Shown here: positions 12,294-25,946 of the stretch, in pieces | Position numbering within the stretch: the first letter of the stretch is position 1 | Layout: each line of letters opens with the position of its first letter | NCBI GenBank assembly: GCA_022828595.1 | Contig: JAKGHH010000002.1 | Coordinates: forward strand, 45,292,222-45,356,221 | DNA: 64,000 bases | Direction of reading: 5' to 3' | Source: Nelumbo lutea | Lineage: Eukaryota; Streptophyta; Magnoliopsida; Proteales; Nelumbonaceae | Position numbers and translations under genes: made by a program | The notes under the pieces: generated by a model | The model's database searches: none | What the model saw: only the letters and a program-made list of their open reading frames with translations | What the model was told of the DNA's origin: nothing

Positions 12294-13800
12294 ACTAATA
12301 AAACACATTGGTCTATTTCTAATATAACAAGTCATCTATGATGCGGGGAAGATATGGTATGTAAAGAGTTTTGACCAATCAAAACCCACTCATGAATTTT
12401 GATAAATAGCACATGATTCACTACCATGTTTATAATTCCAGTTGAGAAGTCACCTCTGCCCCTCACAGAATGTGTCTCAAAAATGTCCCACAGCACATCC
12501 CAACCGTGTTTTTCGGATATCATATCTTTTACATTTCATAGTCGAACTCTTTTTTTAAATGTCTATATGGATTACATCCATATATTGCCTTTTAAAACCT
12601 TGATTTGACATCATCATATCCTTTTACATAATTTTACCAAAAAACCGAACCTGTGAAGCCGAACCTGTGAAGTAGGCACACAGGAAAGGGCCGGGCCCCA
12701 TGATCCACCATTGAGCATCAAAACCATCAGATAAATACTAACAGCAAGCACTAGGGCGGAAAACGGATTGAATGAAATCAAATATAGGTCCTGGCTCGTC
12801 CGCCGAATTTATGTCCTATTCAAATCAAATTGGATTGATTAATAAAATGACTTACAGATACTTCGATGTTTTATTTTATGAACAGATTTTATTAAAAATC
12901 TTCTATATGAAACTTAAAACATGAAAATTTAATACAAATATAAATTTTAAATGCATATGAGAATATATATTTAAATTGAATCAAATGGGATAAGCTCAGA
13001 CCCATATTCAAGCCAATCATAAACAGATCGAATTTAGATTACCCTTGATGGGATCAAATTTGAATTTAGGCAATGAAATACCGTTTGCAACCTTAGACGT
13101 AATGGAAGATTGTTGAGAGGGCTCAAACCCCGAAGTGGATTTGAAAACAAAGCCCACATCGGATGTCAGATTGATTTGATCCGTGGTAAAGTTAGTTCGA
13201 ACCAATTCAATGGTGAGCCGTGTTACTAATCCCGTGACCCCCCAATTCAAACGCAAGCTTCGAGTTTTTTTGATAGATTAGATTTATTTCATCATATTCA
13301 TAGCCGCAGAAGTGAGAACTTGGTGCTAAAGGCAGCAACACCCTTGATCATTAAATCATATCAAAGCAAAATTTTTTAGTCAGGTGGTCGAATTACAATG
13401 TCAAATCCCCGTTTCAGTTTCTTTTAACTCGTTGTGTCTGAAGACCATTCACCAAAAAGATACATTAAACATCAGATGACCTCTGATTTTCAACTCGATA
13501 TTCAATGCAAAGTTGCAAACCCAGAAAAAAAAAGGATAGATACAAACAAGGGAACAAACGTATTTAGACTTCAGATGGGACTGCAACTGCAAGACCTGAT
13601 GGTGAACCAGCCGATCAAAAAACCATGAATACAAACCGTAAGCTCATAGCTACGCTGACAGCTTTACCTGTCAATAACCGATGCATAAGATGTGGCAAAT
13701 AAAGAATGATATAAATTTAATATGATAAAAATGATTGAGAAAGTACATACGTGCATTACATGCTGTCAACCGTCAGTCCGAGATCCAACACAACCGTGGC
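12294..13800. other. Intergenic downstream of NOT4
   Basis: No coding signal. The stretch near 12750-13020, with GGATTGAATGAAATC-like words, resembles an eroded member of the AGGG(T/C)G...GGATTGGA hAT-type MITEs. Confidence 0.35.
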
Positions 13801-14423
13801 TGTCTTTTTATTGGCATTCAAGGCCCTTGGATTCTGATCCAATTGGTTGACAGATCATAAAAGATGCACAGTTGCTCTCATTCACTTTCACAACCAATGT
13901 ATATCTTAAAATCTTCAGAAACCAGTCTGGGGAGAAAATCAATAACAGGTCAGCCAGAAGGCTCCTTCCTATGCATATTCTCAATTGAAAACATCTCCAA
14001 CACCCACATGTCTCCAGGAGAGAGTGGGGAGCATCACCATCTGAGTTTACCTAAGAGTTTGTTTATGGCAAACAGTTTTGATGATTTGCTTTAAACCATC
14101 AAATTTATAGATGATTTTCTACAACTAGGTTTTCTTCACTTAGAAGCAAGGTATGGAGAAAAAGGGGAAAAGGCTGTGAGAGAAAAACGAATGAATTAAT
14201 AATTACCAGCTGACATCCAGAAACCCAAGGGAAGATCATCATCATGAAATCCAGATGGAGGATAGCTTCAACATTCTTTAAGCTCCCAGTAAGAGAAACT
14301 GCCAAAGGAAGGTCAGTTGGCCCATCCGCCAGAGCAGAAGTTATCTTATAAACGATCACATCAGTTGGCTCCATATATACAATTGTCTAGCAAGCAGACA
14401 AAAGCATACACTATTAACATAAA
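13801..14423 (-). other. NOT4: NOT4 3' untranslated region (probable)
   Basis: Downstream of the TGA at 14424-14426, the minus strand runs without further NOT4 coding sequence. A CAATAAAAAG word near 13806-13812 is a candidate polyadenylation signal. A minus-strand open stretch at 14105-14374 is most likely untranslated, since it matches nothing I recognise. Confidence 0.4.
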
Positions 14424-17400
14424 TCACATCCCAAATGCCCTGTTATAAAGATCACTGGAACTTGGCATCCGAAACTTTAGATCCTCGTAGCCACGAAAAA
14501 TTTTGTTGAATCCCAGTCTTTCATTTCTAAGGAGCTCTGCCATACCCAGATCATTTCCAGTCTGAACATCATTCCAGCCATCCCAATGGCTGTTTGACAT
14601 CCGTGCATGTCTAGACTGTTGGAATGATAACTGTGAATATGGGGTCATGCTGCTGATTTGGGATTGCTCCAAAAGCCTAGATGGAATAGAATAAGCATCA
14701 CTGCAAGAAGAAAACCTATCGGAAATATGATCAGAAAATCTCAGGTTATGATGTGAAGGGATGGATTGTTGCATCAATAATTGAAGCCTTGCATCATTTT
14801 CAGAGGCACCAAACTGAGGGGGGAAAGTTGATCTGATGTCTAAGCCCATATTACTGATCCCATTGGTTAGTCTCCCTTTACCAACCGCCAGTATTGCAGG
14901 ATCAATAAATTCAACATCCGCAATGCTGCCAATCCCACTTGGTGAAGTCTGATATTTGTTTCTCAGTAAAGAACTCTCGAGCAAATGGTTCCCTGAGATG
15001 TAATGAAACAAGACCAAATCAAGAAGGCATAGCTTTAAAAAAAAATAAAACGTGAAAGTACAAAAAGAGAGAGAACAAACCAGAAGAGTCAAAAGCCTGG
15101 TCCATTCTCTCCTGGGAAGAGAAGCCCGGTGGGGGTGCTCTGTTAGGGACTGAAAATCCAGGTGGGGCAGAAATTTGAGCTCTTGAAACTGTTAAACGGG
15201 GAAATAAAGAAATCAACAAGATGAATCAACCAGAATTATCTTGTAGTATAATACCGCCGTGTGTGTGTTGATGGGGGGAAGCCTGAATACAGGCCTAATA
15301 ATTCCAAAACGAGGCACACACACACCAGAGAGAGAGAGAGAGAGAGAATGCATCTATATATGCACATCAAATAGACATTCTTAATCAAGCTTTCATTGTT
15401 ACTGATCAAAAACACCTTAATTTTGAAATGCAACTAGAAATCCAAAGTGAAGTCCTTGCAGTACTTAGGGCCTGATATGAAGTACAATATGATCGCTTGG
15501 AGCACACAGCCTATTTTACCAAGCAGTTGAATATAATTAATGCCCAACGACAATGGAATTATAAAAACCAGGATCTCATTGGCCATAACATGCACTTAGG
15601 AGGACTGCAAAGATTGTATTGTTTGGAGCAAACTAGGGGGAACCTAACCAGGTGACTAATCAACCTAGTCCCAAGTCCATGCCACAAAGTTGATTACTTA
15701 GAATGGTGCATGGTCCTCCCTGTGACTGTGAGGCTACAACCAATCTAAGTTGGGGACTGAAATGGGCATTGAAGGTTGCTCCACAAGCACAAGTCCAAAT
15801 TCAGGGATTTGCATGGCATGTTGCCCAGCTACACTGTATCCTTCACATAACAAACCTATAATTTGGTCCAATTAAATTCTTTTTTAGATAAGATGCTTTT
15901 ATGAAATTCCTTATAGAAGCAATCAAGTCTCATTTCATATCAACAACCCTTCTACAAAATTCCACATCCAATTTCATGTTGATATTGTTTAAAACTCTAG
16001 TAGATCCTCGTAAACCGCAAAGGTTAGCCCCACCAAGCTGCTTACATCTCAACAACTGTTGTATAAAACTCTGAATAATCCAAACTACTCAAGCTTCTTG
16101 AGAAATTGAGACCTCTAGAAGATTCTTCTAAACCCTGATTTCATGAAAAACAATTACATGAACCAAGTAGAATAGAAAGGTGATGGCATGTTAACTAATA
16201 ACTACAAAAACGACAAAACCTCAAAAAGAAAAATAAATTTTGTATCAACTTAAACATCATCAATACCACATCAAGACTAGGCAAAAAAATTGCTCTAAAT
16301 AACTAGGCAAACATCTTCATGCTCTGAAAGCATATAGCATCCAGCAGTTTAGGGCATCATCAACACTTCCAACCTTCAAAAAGAAAACACATTCTTCCAC
16401 ATTTTTAAGATTGGATATCTAAATTTTCAGTCATCAAACTACCTGGCTCATTTACTACTTCAATTGGTTCACTATCAAACTCCTCTCTAGTTCTTGGTCT
16501 ATACAATCTCAGGCAAATGTCAATCTGCAATCCCACATTATTTCAGCCTTCCTAAAATCCAACCCAGATAAAACTTCATAAGCAAGCAAATACCTTATTA
16601 AACCTAATAATCCCCTTTTATAACAAAAAGTAATGTGCATGTATGCATATATCAAACTCAAAGAGAGAGGGCTGAAGAATTGAGGGCAGTGATCCATATC
16701 AGGGCTGTACAGTGGCTGAAATCTTTACAGCTATTCACAGACTACACAGTGGAGAGGAAGTGGGGAGAGATTGCAAACTGCATGAAGCCTAAACCAGTTG
16801 TGAAGGTATCTTGCACCCCCCCCCACCGGCTGGATTCCTAAAATTGAACTTTGATGGGAGCTGTAGGGGGAATCCTGGACAATCAGGGATTTGGGGTGTT
16901 TTCAGGGATGAGAATGGGGTCATTTCAGCCATGTTCTCAGGTCCAATTAGATTAGAGCTGAGATCCTGGCAGTTATGGAAGGAGTTCAGAAAGCTAAGGA
17001 AATGGATGTCAGAAAACTTGTAATTGAAGGGGACTCGGAGGTGGTGACAGGGTGGCTGAGGAAAGACAATTGTGGATTATGGAAATACAACAATGAGAGG
17101 AGAAAATTCAAGTGGCTGGTGCGGGATATGGAAATCAGGATTAGTTGGGTCAAAAGAACAGCCAACTCTATAGCTGATGGGCTAGCTAAACAGAGGATAG
17201 AAAGGGGTGTAATGTTTTGGGATAAGTTGTAACAAATTGCTTCTTCTTTTCCTCTTTTTTCTTTGAGAACTTAAGTTGTTCTGGAAGATAAGAGTGTTTG
17301 TCTTCCTTGCTGTAACTATTCTTGTATTCTTGTGATATTTTAATAAAATTGCTGAAATTGTTATTGATAAAAAAAGAAAGAGAATACATGTATGTACACT

Positions 17401-20400
17401 GATGCACAAAACATGACTAAAAGGAAACTACAAAAGAAATACAACAGAACAAAAGCTCCCACAATCATAAAACTGCCCTACCTATTCCAGCGCTTGCAAT
17501 ACCATCATCTACTAGGGCTGCAAGCGAATCGAATCAAATCAAATGCATCAAATCAAACACAATGACTTGGATGGGGATGCCTAATAAGTAAAATTTTAAA
17601 TGTGCAAAATTTAATTGTGAAGAATGAATGAACAACATGCTTCAAAAACTTCAAAAAGTACAAAATTTAACAAAGACGCACACATTAACTGAGGTACAAA
17701 GTGCACCAGGCATGTGCCTTTTCAGCACAGATTGTTGATGCACCTTACCTACCCTATCATCTGCAAGAGTAATATTTTTTTTGGGAACAGCATGCAATAG
17801 AGTAAGATTGTCCTAAAAACTTAAGTTTCATTCCAAATAAAACATGTACAAACAGAATTTTGTCTTTCTTCCTAATCCCCTCTCAAACTCCAACTTCAAT
17901 CCCCACTGCAATAGGGGCATCTTGTCATATCTCTTGTTTTTACCAACCTCCACAAGGACAAGGCCTCTCTAACTTGCACTATTGTAATGGTGGGTCTGGC
18001 TCTAGAATATAGTGGGTTTGGCTCTAGACTATAGTGGGATTTGTTTTCTTTTCCTCCATGTTAATTGTTTTATATAACCTTTGATAATAAATTATACAAC
18101 CAGAGCTTTGCTTATTTCATGGAAGAAATACAAGTTACCTAAAAGTAGATGTCAATGTGTTCTATGGTACATGTTGTATCTCAATTGCATCTGAATGCCA
18201 GAATACCCTTTTCCATATTCTGACCTTGCTGAGTTGCTTTTTACAATTAAAATATTGCAATACATAAATAAACAATATGAAAGTATATCAGAAAGCTACA
18301 TATCAGAACACTATTTGCTTGTCTTCAAAGAAGGGAGAACAGCCTCAAGATCTTATCATGTGACAATATCTACTACATTATCTCATACAAGAAAGGAAAG
18401 ATAGTGCAAGGCAAAAAAAAAAAAAAAAAAATGCATTCGTTTTGAAATTGTTTCTTGTAAACCATTAACACAGAGGGCAGGTGACAGCTAAATGATAGCG
18501 GACAAAGAACTGGAAGATATATTGAAGATGACACACAATAAAAACATAGCACTATTTCAGTGACTTAAGATGTAACCCAAAAGAGAAGCATTGTGGAAGA
18601 TAAGGACAATAAGTAACTAAATAACTGATTGAAGAAACAATCAAATAAAAACAGAACCACATAATGCAACAATATGAAGATCAAAAAAGTAGCAAAACAA
18701 AACTAAAAAATCAGCACATAATACTGTTATTATCAACATAGCTGCTGGTTGGGCTGCTGCTGCCACGATGATGCTACCATCACAATGTCATAAGAATAAT
18801 TGAATACAAAGAAATAACACTAAACACAATTGACACTCACCAGAAAGCTTATTGGAAGAGGTAACCAAATGGCTGCTGGAGTAAGGATCAGTTTCCTCTA
18901 TACTACTAGATGAAAACCCATTGCAAAGCTTTTCCAATAAATGATCCCTGTTTTCTAGAGCACCCTGAAACATGGAATATTTCTTTGGCATACTACTGAA
19001 CGGAGATTCAAAATCAGATCCTTCATTCCTAAACTCATCCTGCCTAGCAAATGAGAACCTGGATTGATTGTTGTTTTGCACCTTCCATGAACTTTCTATT
19101 TTCTGAGAGCCATGCTGTCTATTAGCTTCATTCAACAACTTAGCGAAGTTCTGAGGAGAGGTCAATGAGTCACCCCACACATCAAAGTCCATTGATAAGA
19201 TATTTGAGATAATGCTACTCTCTCCCATTTCTGAAGCAGCATTCTTTTCAGCATTGCCAACATCATCACTAAATCTTGCCAAACATTTTCCTTTCTCTAT
19301 ACTTGAAAATAAGTTCGAAGATTCAGAGAACCCATCCAATTCAGTAGAACTGCTAATTTTGTTTTCACAATGCCCATTGGATGATAAATCACCAGAATTA
19401 AAAGGAACATAGGCTTCGTGCACTCTTCTATGTACAGCTCTAGGACCTATATTACCCAGATTACTTGCACTGCATGGATCACCATTTTGCCATAAATAAT
19501 GACCACTAGAATGATTGGGCAAATGTGGAAGATTTGACACCTGACTAATAACTACCTCTGAAGCCTTCACTGTTCGACCTTCCAAAGCTAGAAGATCCTC
19601 TTCGGCTTCATGGCATAAATTTTGAAGAACATGTATTTGTGATTCTGATCTCCAATCAGTTGGTTCTTTGGAAGCACAGAGCCCATCAGATAATGTAGAA
19701 GCCTTCCTTGAGGGGAGCAAGGTTAAGGGTTCCCTTGGTTTCTCAGAATGATTTTGTTGTAACCCCAAACTTCCAGGTGATCTAACTGCAGGATGGCTGG
19801 TAGCTCTAACAGATTCAAAATGGTCAAACCCAGGACAACTATCAACAACAGTAGCTGATAATCCAGAGCATAAATCCTGAACATTACCACTTGTATTAAT
19901 GTCATCTTTATCTGGAACAGAACTACAAGATTGTCTACGGAGATCTTCTGAGCTAACCACATTTGGTTGTATGATGACGCCTCCATCTTTATCCTTAGAC
20001 AGAGACACACGAGAGAGATGATCACTGAGAGTTACAATAGTAGGTTCCACATCTTGCACAACAGTTGATGGTACAGTTGTATCTGCCACCCTTTTTTGGC
20101 AATCTCTGACACCATGTTGTTTAGACATATCCCATGACTCTGATCTTTTACTAGATTGCATCACATGATTTTCTCCATTTACTGTAGATATCTTCCCTAC
20201 ATCACTAGGCAATACAGAAGTATGACTTGTGCTTGCAACCGATGATGGGAGAACTGAACCATTAAATGAATCAGATTTTTGCTTGGCAGGTCCATTAGAA
20301 GACACCGAATTTGAAGCTAGTGGTCGGCAATTTGAGGCACGCATACCCCTGGTGGATATTAACAGTAGAACCTTAGACAGAATAAATAATCATTTTACCA

Positions 20401-23400
20401 AAAAGACAAAGGTGATATAGAGGGAAAGAGTATATGTAAATACCATGAAGCTGCTGCTGGAAGCGCAACAGATCTTCCAGAACTACTATTAGGAGGAGAA
20501 CCTTTAGCCTGACTTACAGGATTTTGCTGGCAAATTACAACCAAGTTATAATCAGAACCATACCATCCAATGCACCAAGCACCATGTACATTTGTATATA
20601 TTCCAGAAATGTCATTAATATGATAATTTCCTTTAACACCAATGGAAATAAATATCCATGGTGCTATAAGAATGAGTGTAAATAGTATCACAAGACTTAG
20701 CAGAGAAAAAACAATGGACATGGATGGAGAGGCATTCCGTTTAGAATTCAAGCCTTAAATTACAAGATAACCTTGTCTTAAAATTTTCATTGTCAGAAAT
20801 CCACCGCTTGTAGGGGAAAATTATTTCTCATAGTAAAAGAAAAGTTAAACACCACATATCTTACATTGGAGTTACTCTTGACAATAGGTTTGCCTGAAGA
20901 AGCATTTCCGTTATTGCAGTACTCATCAACTGGGGGAGGTAACACATTCCCTGAACGCCTTTGCAAATTATATGTGGCACCAGTAATTTGTTGTACTCTA
21001 CTCCTTTAAAACCACTATGTAAGTTACTTAACCATATGATGTTGATATTACTAAACAAGACACAAACAACACATAGCTAGCAACGACACATAACTAAATA
21101 AAAAATAAATAAAATTAAAGGCAGACTTCAAGAAGCAAAGGCCCCTAATATAGTTTCCTATTAGCAAAAGTTCATAGGGCATCAAGATCATTTTTTTTTC
21201 AAAAAAAAAATTCTTACATTGATTTTTAATGCTCATTAGTATTAAAGATTGAAGCAAAATAGAGTCAAATTAATGACTTTGATGCACCTATATTTCCTAT
21301 AAAGTTTCTCTTGAAATATCATGCACTAAATCAGCAAATATGTTTTTCCTTCCGAGAAACTAACAGCTCATATTTAATACAATGGATCAAGATGAGAGAT
21401 AATGTTTTCCCTTTGCTGGCAGATTGATGTTCAAGGTACAATTCAATAGAAATAACCCAATTTCCTAATGACAAGTTTTATACCTTTAGCATCATTAAAA
21501 AGGGTGATGAGAAGCAAGGGTTGGACAAACATATCAAAATGCATTGCCAGATAGGCATACCTTGTATAAGCTGAAATAATTTCATCTTTGGTGAAACTAT
21601 CTTCCTGAGTACCAATGTCATGCAAATATAAACAATCTGGGTTGCTGCAAGGCTGGACCAACAAAGACATTTTTCTTAATGAAATCAATGCAAGCTTCCT
21701 TCAGCTTCAACAAAAGGGATCTCACAGAACAGAAACAAATTGCCAACTAAATAGTCTATCCATACCACATTTCTAAGCCATGCATGGCAGTATTTTGTGG
21801 TTCCAAAGCATGCCCTGCAAATGGCAACTTCACAGTTGTCAACATAAAGATCAAGTTGTGGCTTATCCAATGCAAACTATTAAAAGAATGAGCCATGTTC
21901 TTACCTCAAAGATTTACCTTCCAAGACAAAACCATGTACAGATTGAATACATCGAACCGCTTCCTCCTCTCTTGAGTAAGTAATATATCTGAAACAGAAG
22001 GAAGAAAACAAGTCTAGTAACAAATACTAAGATAAGATGCATAAACTTATACCAACACCTAAAACATCAATCTAGTCTAGAACCAAACTTGCAACTGAAA
22101 TGGCAACCAGACACTAAGGCTGTGTTTGGTTTGAAGGAAAAAGTAGGGAAGGCAAGGGAAAGGTCGAGAATCCTTTACAAACCTTTTATGAGTTTCCATA
22201 CCATTCCCTTCCTTTCCCTACTTTTTCCTTCAAACTAAACATAGCCCAAGTACTAACAAGTCTTTGGAAGGAAAATCAAGGATAAAAGTAACACATAGAT
22301 TAATGGATTTCACACAGTTGAAATTGAAACTTGGTAGTAAACAATAGGAATGGCAGCCCAGTGCATGAGGCCCCCACCAATGCAGGGTCTGGGGAGGGAC
22401 AGATGTATACAACCTAACCCCTGCACATACAGAGAAGCTGTTTCCAAAATTTGAATCCTGATCACCCAGGCCACAATAGAGCAACTCAACCATTGTGGCA
22501 AGGCCCAGCCTCTAGTTGTAAACAATAGAAACGACAATGAAATAGTCCCATTGCTTTGAAATAATAGATGGAATAATAATTCCTATTGAAACAAAAAAAA
22601 AACAATGATAAAACAATAGATATAAGCATCCCACCACTTGAAAACTTGCCAAAAAAGCAACTTGTGATATTAGATAAAACACTTGACTTACACACTACAA
22701 GTGTTGTTTGCAGAATGCTGAATGGCACCCCCGGCTGTCCGAGAAATAGACACCTTTAGAACTTTGCCATACTGTCCAAAGTATTCCTTGCGCTGAAGAA
22801 CCTGTTTGAAAGAATAAAATCTGCTCATTAACTACAAAGCAAATAAATAACCAAAATAGTGAAAACATGATGCTTAGTTTAATCATTCAAGAATACACTT
22901 GATATGGAAAGAAGTAACACTGCAAAAGAACCACCCACATCTTCATCCGCTAAGTTAGACGGTATCCCAATGATGTACACCAGATTTCGTTGAATTACTC
23001 GGACACTGCTAAGATGCTTTCTACCGTCTGACGCTTTTGGTTTTGCCTTCTGTGACTTCAGTTTTCTTTCTGAATTGATTTCAGCCACCAATCTGTCCAG
23101 ATGGTAATGGAAATGTGAAATCCCCTATTTTCCAGTAGAATATCCTGCAAATATTAATATTTATCAAACAGAAGGGCCTACCTTTCACAGTTAGCTGCCA
23201 TCCCAACAATTTTTTCCTTGTCATAAGGTGTGCGGCATGCCGGACACCGGCCTTCTGTATCATCCTTTTCAGCCATATCCATTATGTGATGCCAACACCA
23301 GACGCATATCTGTAAGGATAAAAGAAGTTGAATGTTAATAACAAAAGCTTCACAATTTCTTTCTCCCATCCAGGAATTTGTATCTTGCAATTACAAATAC

Positions 23401-23570
23401 AAGAGAAACAATGGAGCATTTACTCAATGATATTCCCTTATTCCTGAAAAAAGAAAAGCCTAGAGGGTAAAGTATACCTCATAACCACATTTGCATGGCT
23501 TCAATTGCTGATCTGTCAAGTCCATCTCTTCAGTGCAGAGAGGACATGTCTTTTCTCCCTCGTCACTCAT
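14424..23570 (-). CDS. NOT4: CCR4-NOT complex subunit 4 (NOT4), RING E3 ubiquitin ligase
   Basis: I assembled twelve coding exons from GT/AG junctions: 23478-23570, 23182-23309, 22939-23092, 22692-22801, 21905-21988, 21766-21814, 21561-21652, 20865-20997, 20444-20526, 18841-20348, 15081-15188 and 14424-14992. They total 3,111 nt, a continuous frame of 1,036 residues plus stop. The N-terminus is a C4C4 RING (Cys 9, 12, 26, 28, 33, 36, 53, 56). An RRM follows (RNP2-like LVYIIGIP near residues 111-118, continuing to about 188), then a CCCH finger (Cys199, Cys208, Cys213, His217) and a long Ser-rich, low-complexity tail. This is the NOT4 order. NOT4 is known to ubiquitinate targets in translation quality control and to associate with the cytoplasmic CCR4-NOT deadenylase. 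The first ATG follows a short leader, right after an acceptor. Introns contain a LINE tail, a MITE and a SINE. Exon 23182-23309 could be off by one base at its end. Confidence 0.93.
16646..17385 (+). pseudogene. 5'-truncated LINE tail with RNase H domain, in a NOT4 intron
   Basis: From about 16811 the plus strand encodes the RNase H domain found at the 3' end of plant L1-type LINEs: LKLNFDGSCRGNPG (first Asp), then a frameshift, an EGDSEVV block (Asp), and ANSIADGLAKQ near the end (last Asp). The coding part stops at about 17230. A short 3' UTR with TTTTAATAAAATTG and an A-rich tail (about 17369) follows. The element is inserted antisense to NOT4 in the 3.65-kb intron 15189-18840. TGCATGTATGCAT near 16635 and TACATGTATGTACA near 17386 may be the degraded target duplication. 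Confidence 0.8.
22118..22246. mobile_element. Tourist-like MITE, copy A (NOT4 intron)
   Basis: An almost perfect palindrome. The left end GGCTGTGTTTGGTTTGAAGG is mirrored by CCTTCAAACTAAACATAGCC, and GGAAAAAGTAGGGAA faces TTCCCTACTTTTTCC. It shares these ends with copies B, C and D in this window. TAA precedes it, but the right flank reads CAA, so the 3-bp duplication is imperfect here. Confidence 0.8.
22348..22517 (+). mobile_element. Au-type SINE in a NOT4 intron
   Basis: The body reads GGCAGCCCAGTGCATGAGG, then CCAATGCAGGGTCTGGGG, then AACCCCTGCA and GAGAAGCTGTTTCC, ending GGCAAGGCCCAGCCTCT. This is the word order of the plant Au SINE family as I know it. GTAAACAATAG occurs exactly on both sides (22337-22347 and 22518-22528), a clear target-site duplication. 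It lies antisense to NOT4 transcription. Au SINEs are tRNA-derived and mobilised by LINE machinery. Confidence 0.85.
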
Positions 23571-24560
23571 GTTTGTCCTAAAAGTTCAACAAATGGAAAA
23601 ATAAGTAAAATATTTTTCCTTAAAGTGATGTTTTTTTCAAGTCTCAACCATATGGTTTTGTCTCTAACTTTTTCTGTCGGGGTGGGGGATCTAGTAGCAA
23701 TAAAAGTTGAAAACACAAACAAATTTGTTAACTTGCATACATTTATCAGGTTCAGCAGCACTAATCTTATAATGTGCCAACAATCTTCCTTAAAATTTCC
23801 ATGTTCACAAGCATCAAGTCTATGCAACCCACAAGCACGAAATTTATCAAACACAAATCAGGAGGGCAAATAGATCCCTTGCAAACCCTATGTAACGACC
23901 AAATCGTGAGACGGGTGATTAAAAGCGAAAACTCGACTTCATCTTCGAAAATCATGAATCAATCCGTAGAAACCCTATTTTAACCACAAAAATATCAACC
24001 CATCCAAATATGGTTAAAATATACATATAAAACCGCATGCAGCACAACCTAGACTTACAATAAAACAGAGAAATGTATGAATACTTCCCACCACAAGAAC
24101 AATAAGAACAAAATATATCAAGAAAATGATTCAGTCACAGCAAATTGCTCGGAATCGAGATCTGATAGTCCAAACTCAAATCTTTAAGACCCAATCTAGC
24201 AAACCCCATTACACAGCGCGAAAACAATCGAAAACTGAATATATAGGAACATTCATATCAACAATACAATAATCGAAGAGGATGAAAAGCTCAGAAGCAA
24301 AACAAAATTTAAAAAAGGGAAATAAAGAAACAAACAGCAGCCTACAAGGAACCTAGGGATCCCGACGAGGATTCGAATGATCGAAGTGCATTAAAAAAAT
24401 AGAATTGGGGTTTTTGGAATTCAAGCTCAGATACTCACAGTGGTGGATCGTGAGAAGCAGATGAATCTGTGGGGGCGAAAATGCGATAGAGGAAGTCTGA
24501 GAGCCCTGCGATGTCTGCAAAACCACAAGTCCGAGAGGCGCCCTTTATGGATGGCCTTGT
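23571..24560 (-). other. NOT4: NOT4 5' untranslated region and leader intron
   Basis: The ATG exon begins at about 23577, after a TTTTAG acceptor. A consensus donor (GTGAGTATCT on the minus strand) at 24429-24438 defines an upstream untranslated exon from 24439 to about 24560, giving an ~860-bp leader intron. The outer exon end is not visible. A TTATTTAAAT word near 24590 could serve as a TATA-like element. Leader introns are common in plant housekeeping genes. Confidence 0.55.
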
Positions 24561-25257
24561 CGCTGCTGTTTTTAGCGTTCACGTCATTTAAATAATAGCA
24601 TTTTCCTTTTCACACCCACGGACTTAGTATGAACCACGGAAATACCCTTCCGTTTTTGTCGAACGTGTGACTGAGATTTTGCATCCCTGACTTATTTACC
24701 AAAGTTGCCATCAACGCTTACGCGGAGACGGAGCAACGCTTGTCTTCCGTTACATAAGTTCAGGCCTGTTTTTTGGTAGCTCGAATAAGCTAAACACAAT
24801 GGCTGTGCAGTTGTGCAACCAATGATAACATCCCATAGTGGAGAAAGCTAGTCATGAGTTCAGCAAGCTAGTCATAAAAATAGATGAAGCCCTTAGTGGA
24901 GAATCCAAACAAAATCATACAAAGTGGGTTGGACTAGTGAATAAGTACAAATATAAATATGTAGAGCGCATTCGCTTCATCTAAATGCAAAGTTGATTTA
25001 GTTTTGCATTTATAATTTTACTTTGCAAATTATTTTTAGTTGTAAACTTGTAATCGGTGTAAACACAAATCCCACAACTAGATTATACCTTTTTAACATT
25101 TGTCATCTTTGAGTGTCAAAATTTGCATTCAATTTTTTATGTAAACTTTGCTTTCATTTTAAATACAAACTTGTCTTGGAATGTGTGTTTTATGTTATTG
25201 TCAAAGACAAATGTATTTTTGTCAAATGCTAGTAAAAATGAACCAAGTGCATATATG
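24561..25257. other. NOT4 upstream spacer
   Basis: No gene. A partial copy of the ACAAATATGTAGAGCGC repeat lies at 24945-24975. The last eight bases (25250-25257, CATATATG) are the left target duplication of the hAT element. Confidence 0.5.
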
Positions 25258-25284
25258 TAGATGTGTAAATCAGGTCATGCCATT

Positions 25285-25640
25285 CATTTGGGGCACCTTA
25301 GGTAAAAATATCCCCAAAATCCCCCCCCCAACAACTATAAACAACTATATAGGGGGTATTTATGTATTTTGGCTTGTGAATAAAATGATAAAAATACCCC
25401 CAATAACTATATAACAACTAGTTTGGGACACCTTAGATAACGTGATGAATGACTTTAAAATGACCAAAATACCCTCCCAATATAAACAATTGTATAGGGG
25501 GTATTTATGTATTTTGGCTTGGGGAGAAAATGGCAAAAATGCCCCCAATAACTATATAACAACTAGTTTGGGGGCACTTCAGGTGATGTGATGAATGACT
25601 TTAAAATGACCAAAATACCCTCCCAATAATTAAAAAAATG
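25285..25640. repeat. Subterminal tandem repeats of the hAT element
   Basis: Two and a half units of about 150 bp contain GG(C)ACCTTAG, GATGAATGACTTTAAAATGACC, AAAATACCCTCCC and CCCCAATAACTATATAACAAC. hAT transposases typically bind repeated subterminal motifs, so these may be old binding sites. That is inference. Confidence 0.65.
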
Positions 25641-25678
25641 ACTAGATTTTAGTGGGCACTTGAATTATTTTTCAATTC

Positions 25679-25687
25679 CTATAAATA
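25679..25687 (+). promoter_or_regulatory. TATA box of the hAT transposase gene
   Basis: TATAAATAG is followed by a CT-rich leader with repeated CTCTCTCATAC words. The first plausible transposase ATG is about 270 bp downstream (25947), possibly after a leader intron. Confidence 0.55.
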
Positions 25688-25946
25688 GCCCTATCCCCCA
25701 CCAATTTCATCACACCAATTTAGCAATTATCTTCTCATACTCTCTCAGTCTCTCATACACTCTCTCTACTCTTCAATTCTCAAATCTCTTTCTTCAAATT
25801 TCAATAAGAATAATGTTCGCTCAATTATCTCAATTTAGCAATTTGGGAGGCTTAGAAATTCCAACCGTTGAAATCAAGTTGAGATTCTAAACTGGCAATC
25901 CAAGTAAGTGCAATTAAATTAACTTTTATTATTTTTAAATTAAAGA

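Noticed and set aside
14105..14374. Minus-strand open stretch downstream of the NOT4 stop
   Set aside because: It follows the natural C-terminus of NOT4 and matches nothing known. It is most likely 3' untranslated sequence.
19723..20025. Minus-strand open frame of 100 codons overlapping the large NOT4 exon
   Set aside because: It is a shadow of the correct frame, which runs through the whole exon and joins its neighbours in phase.
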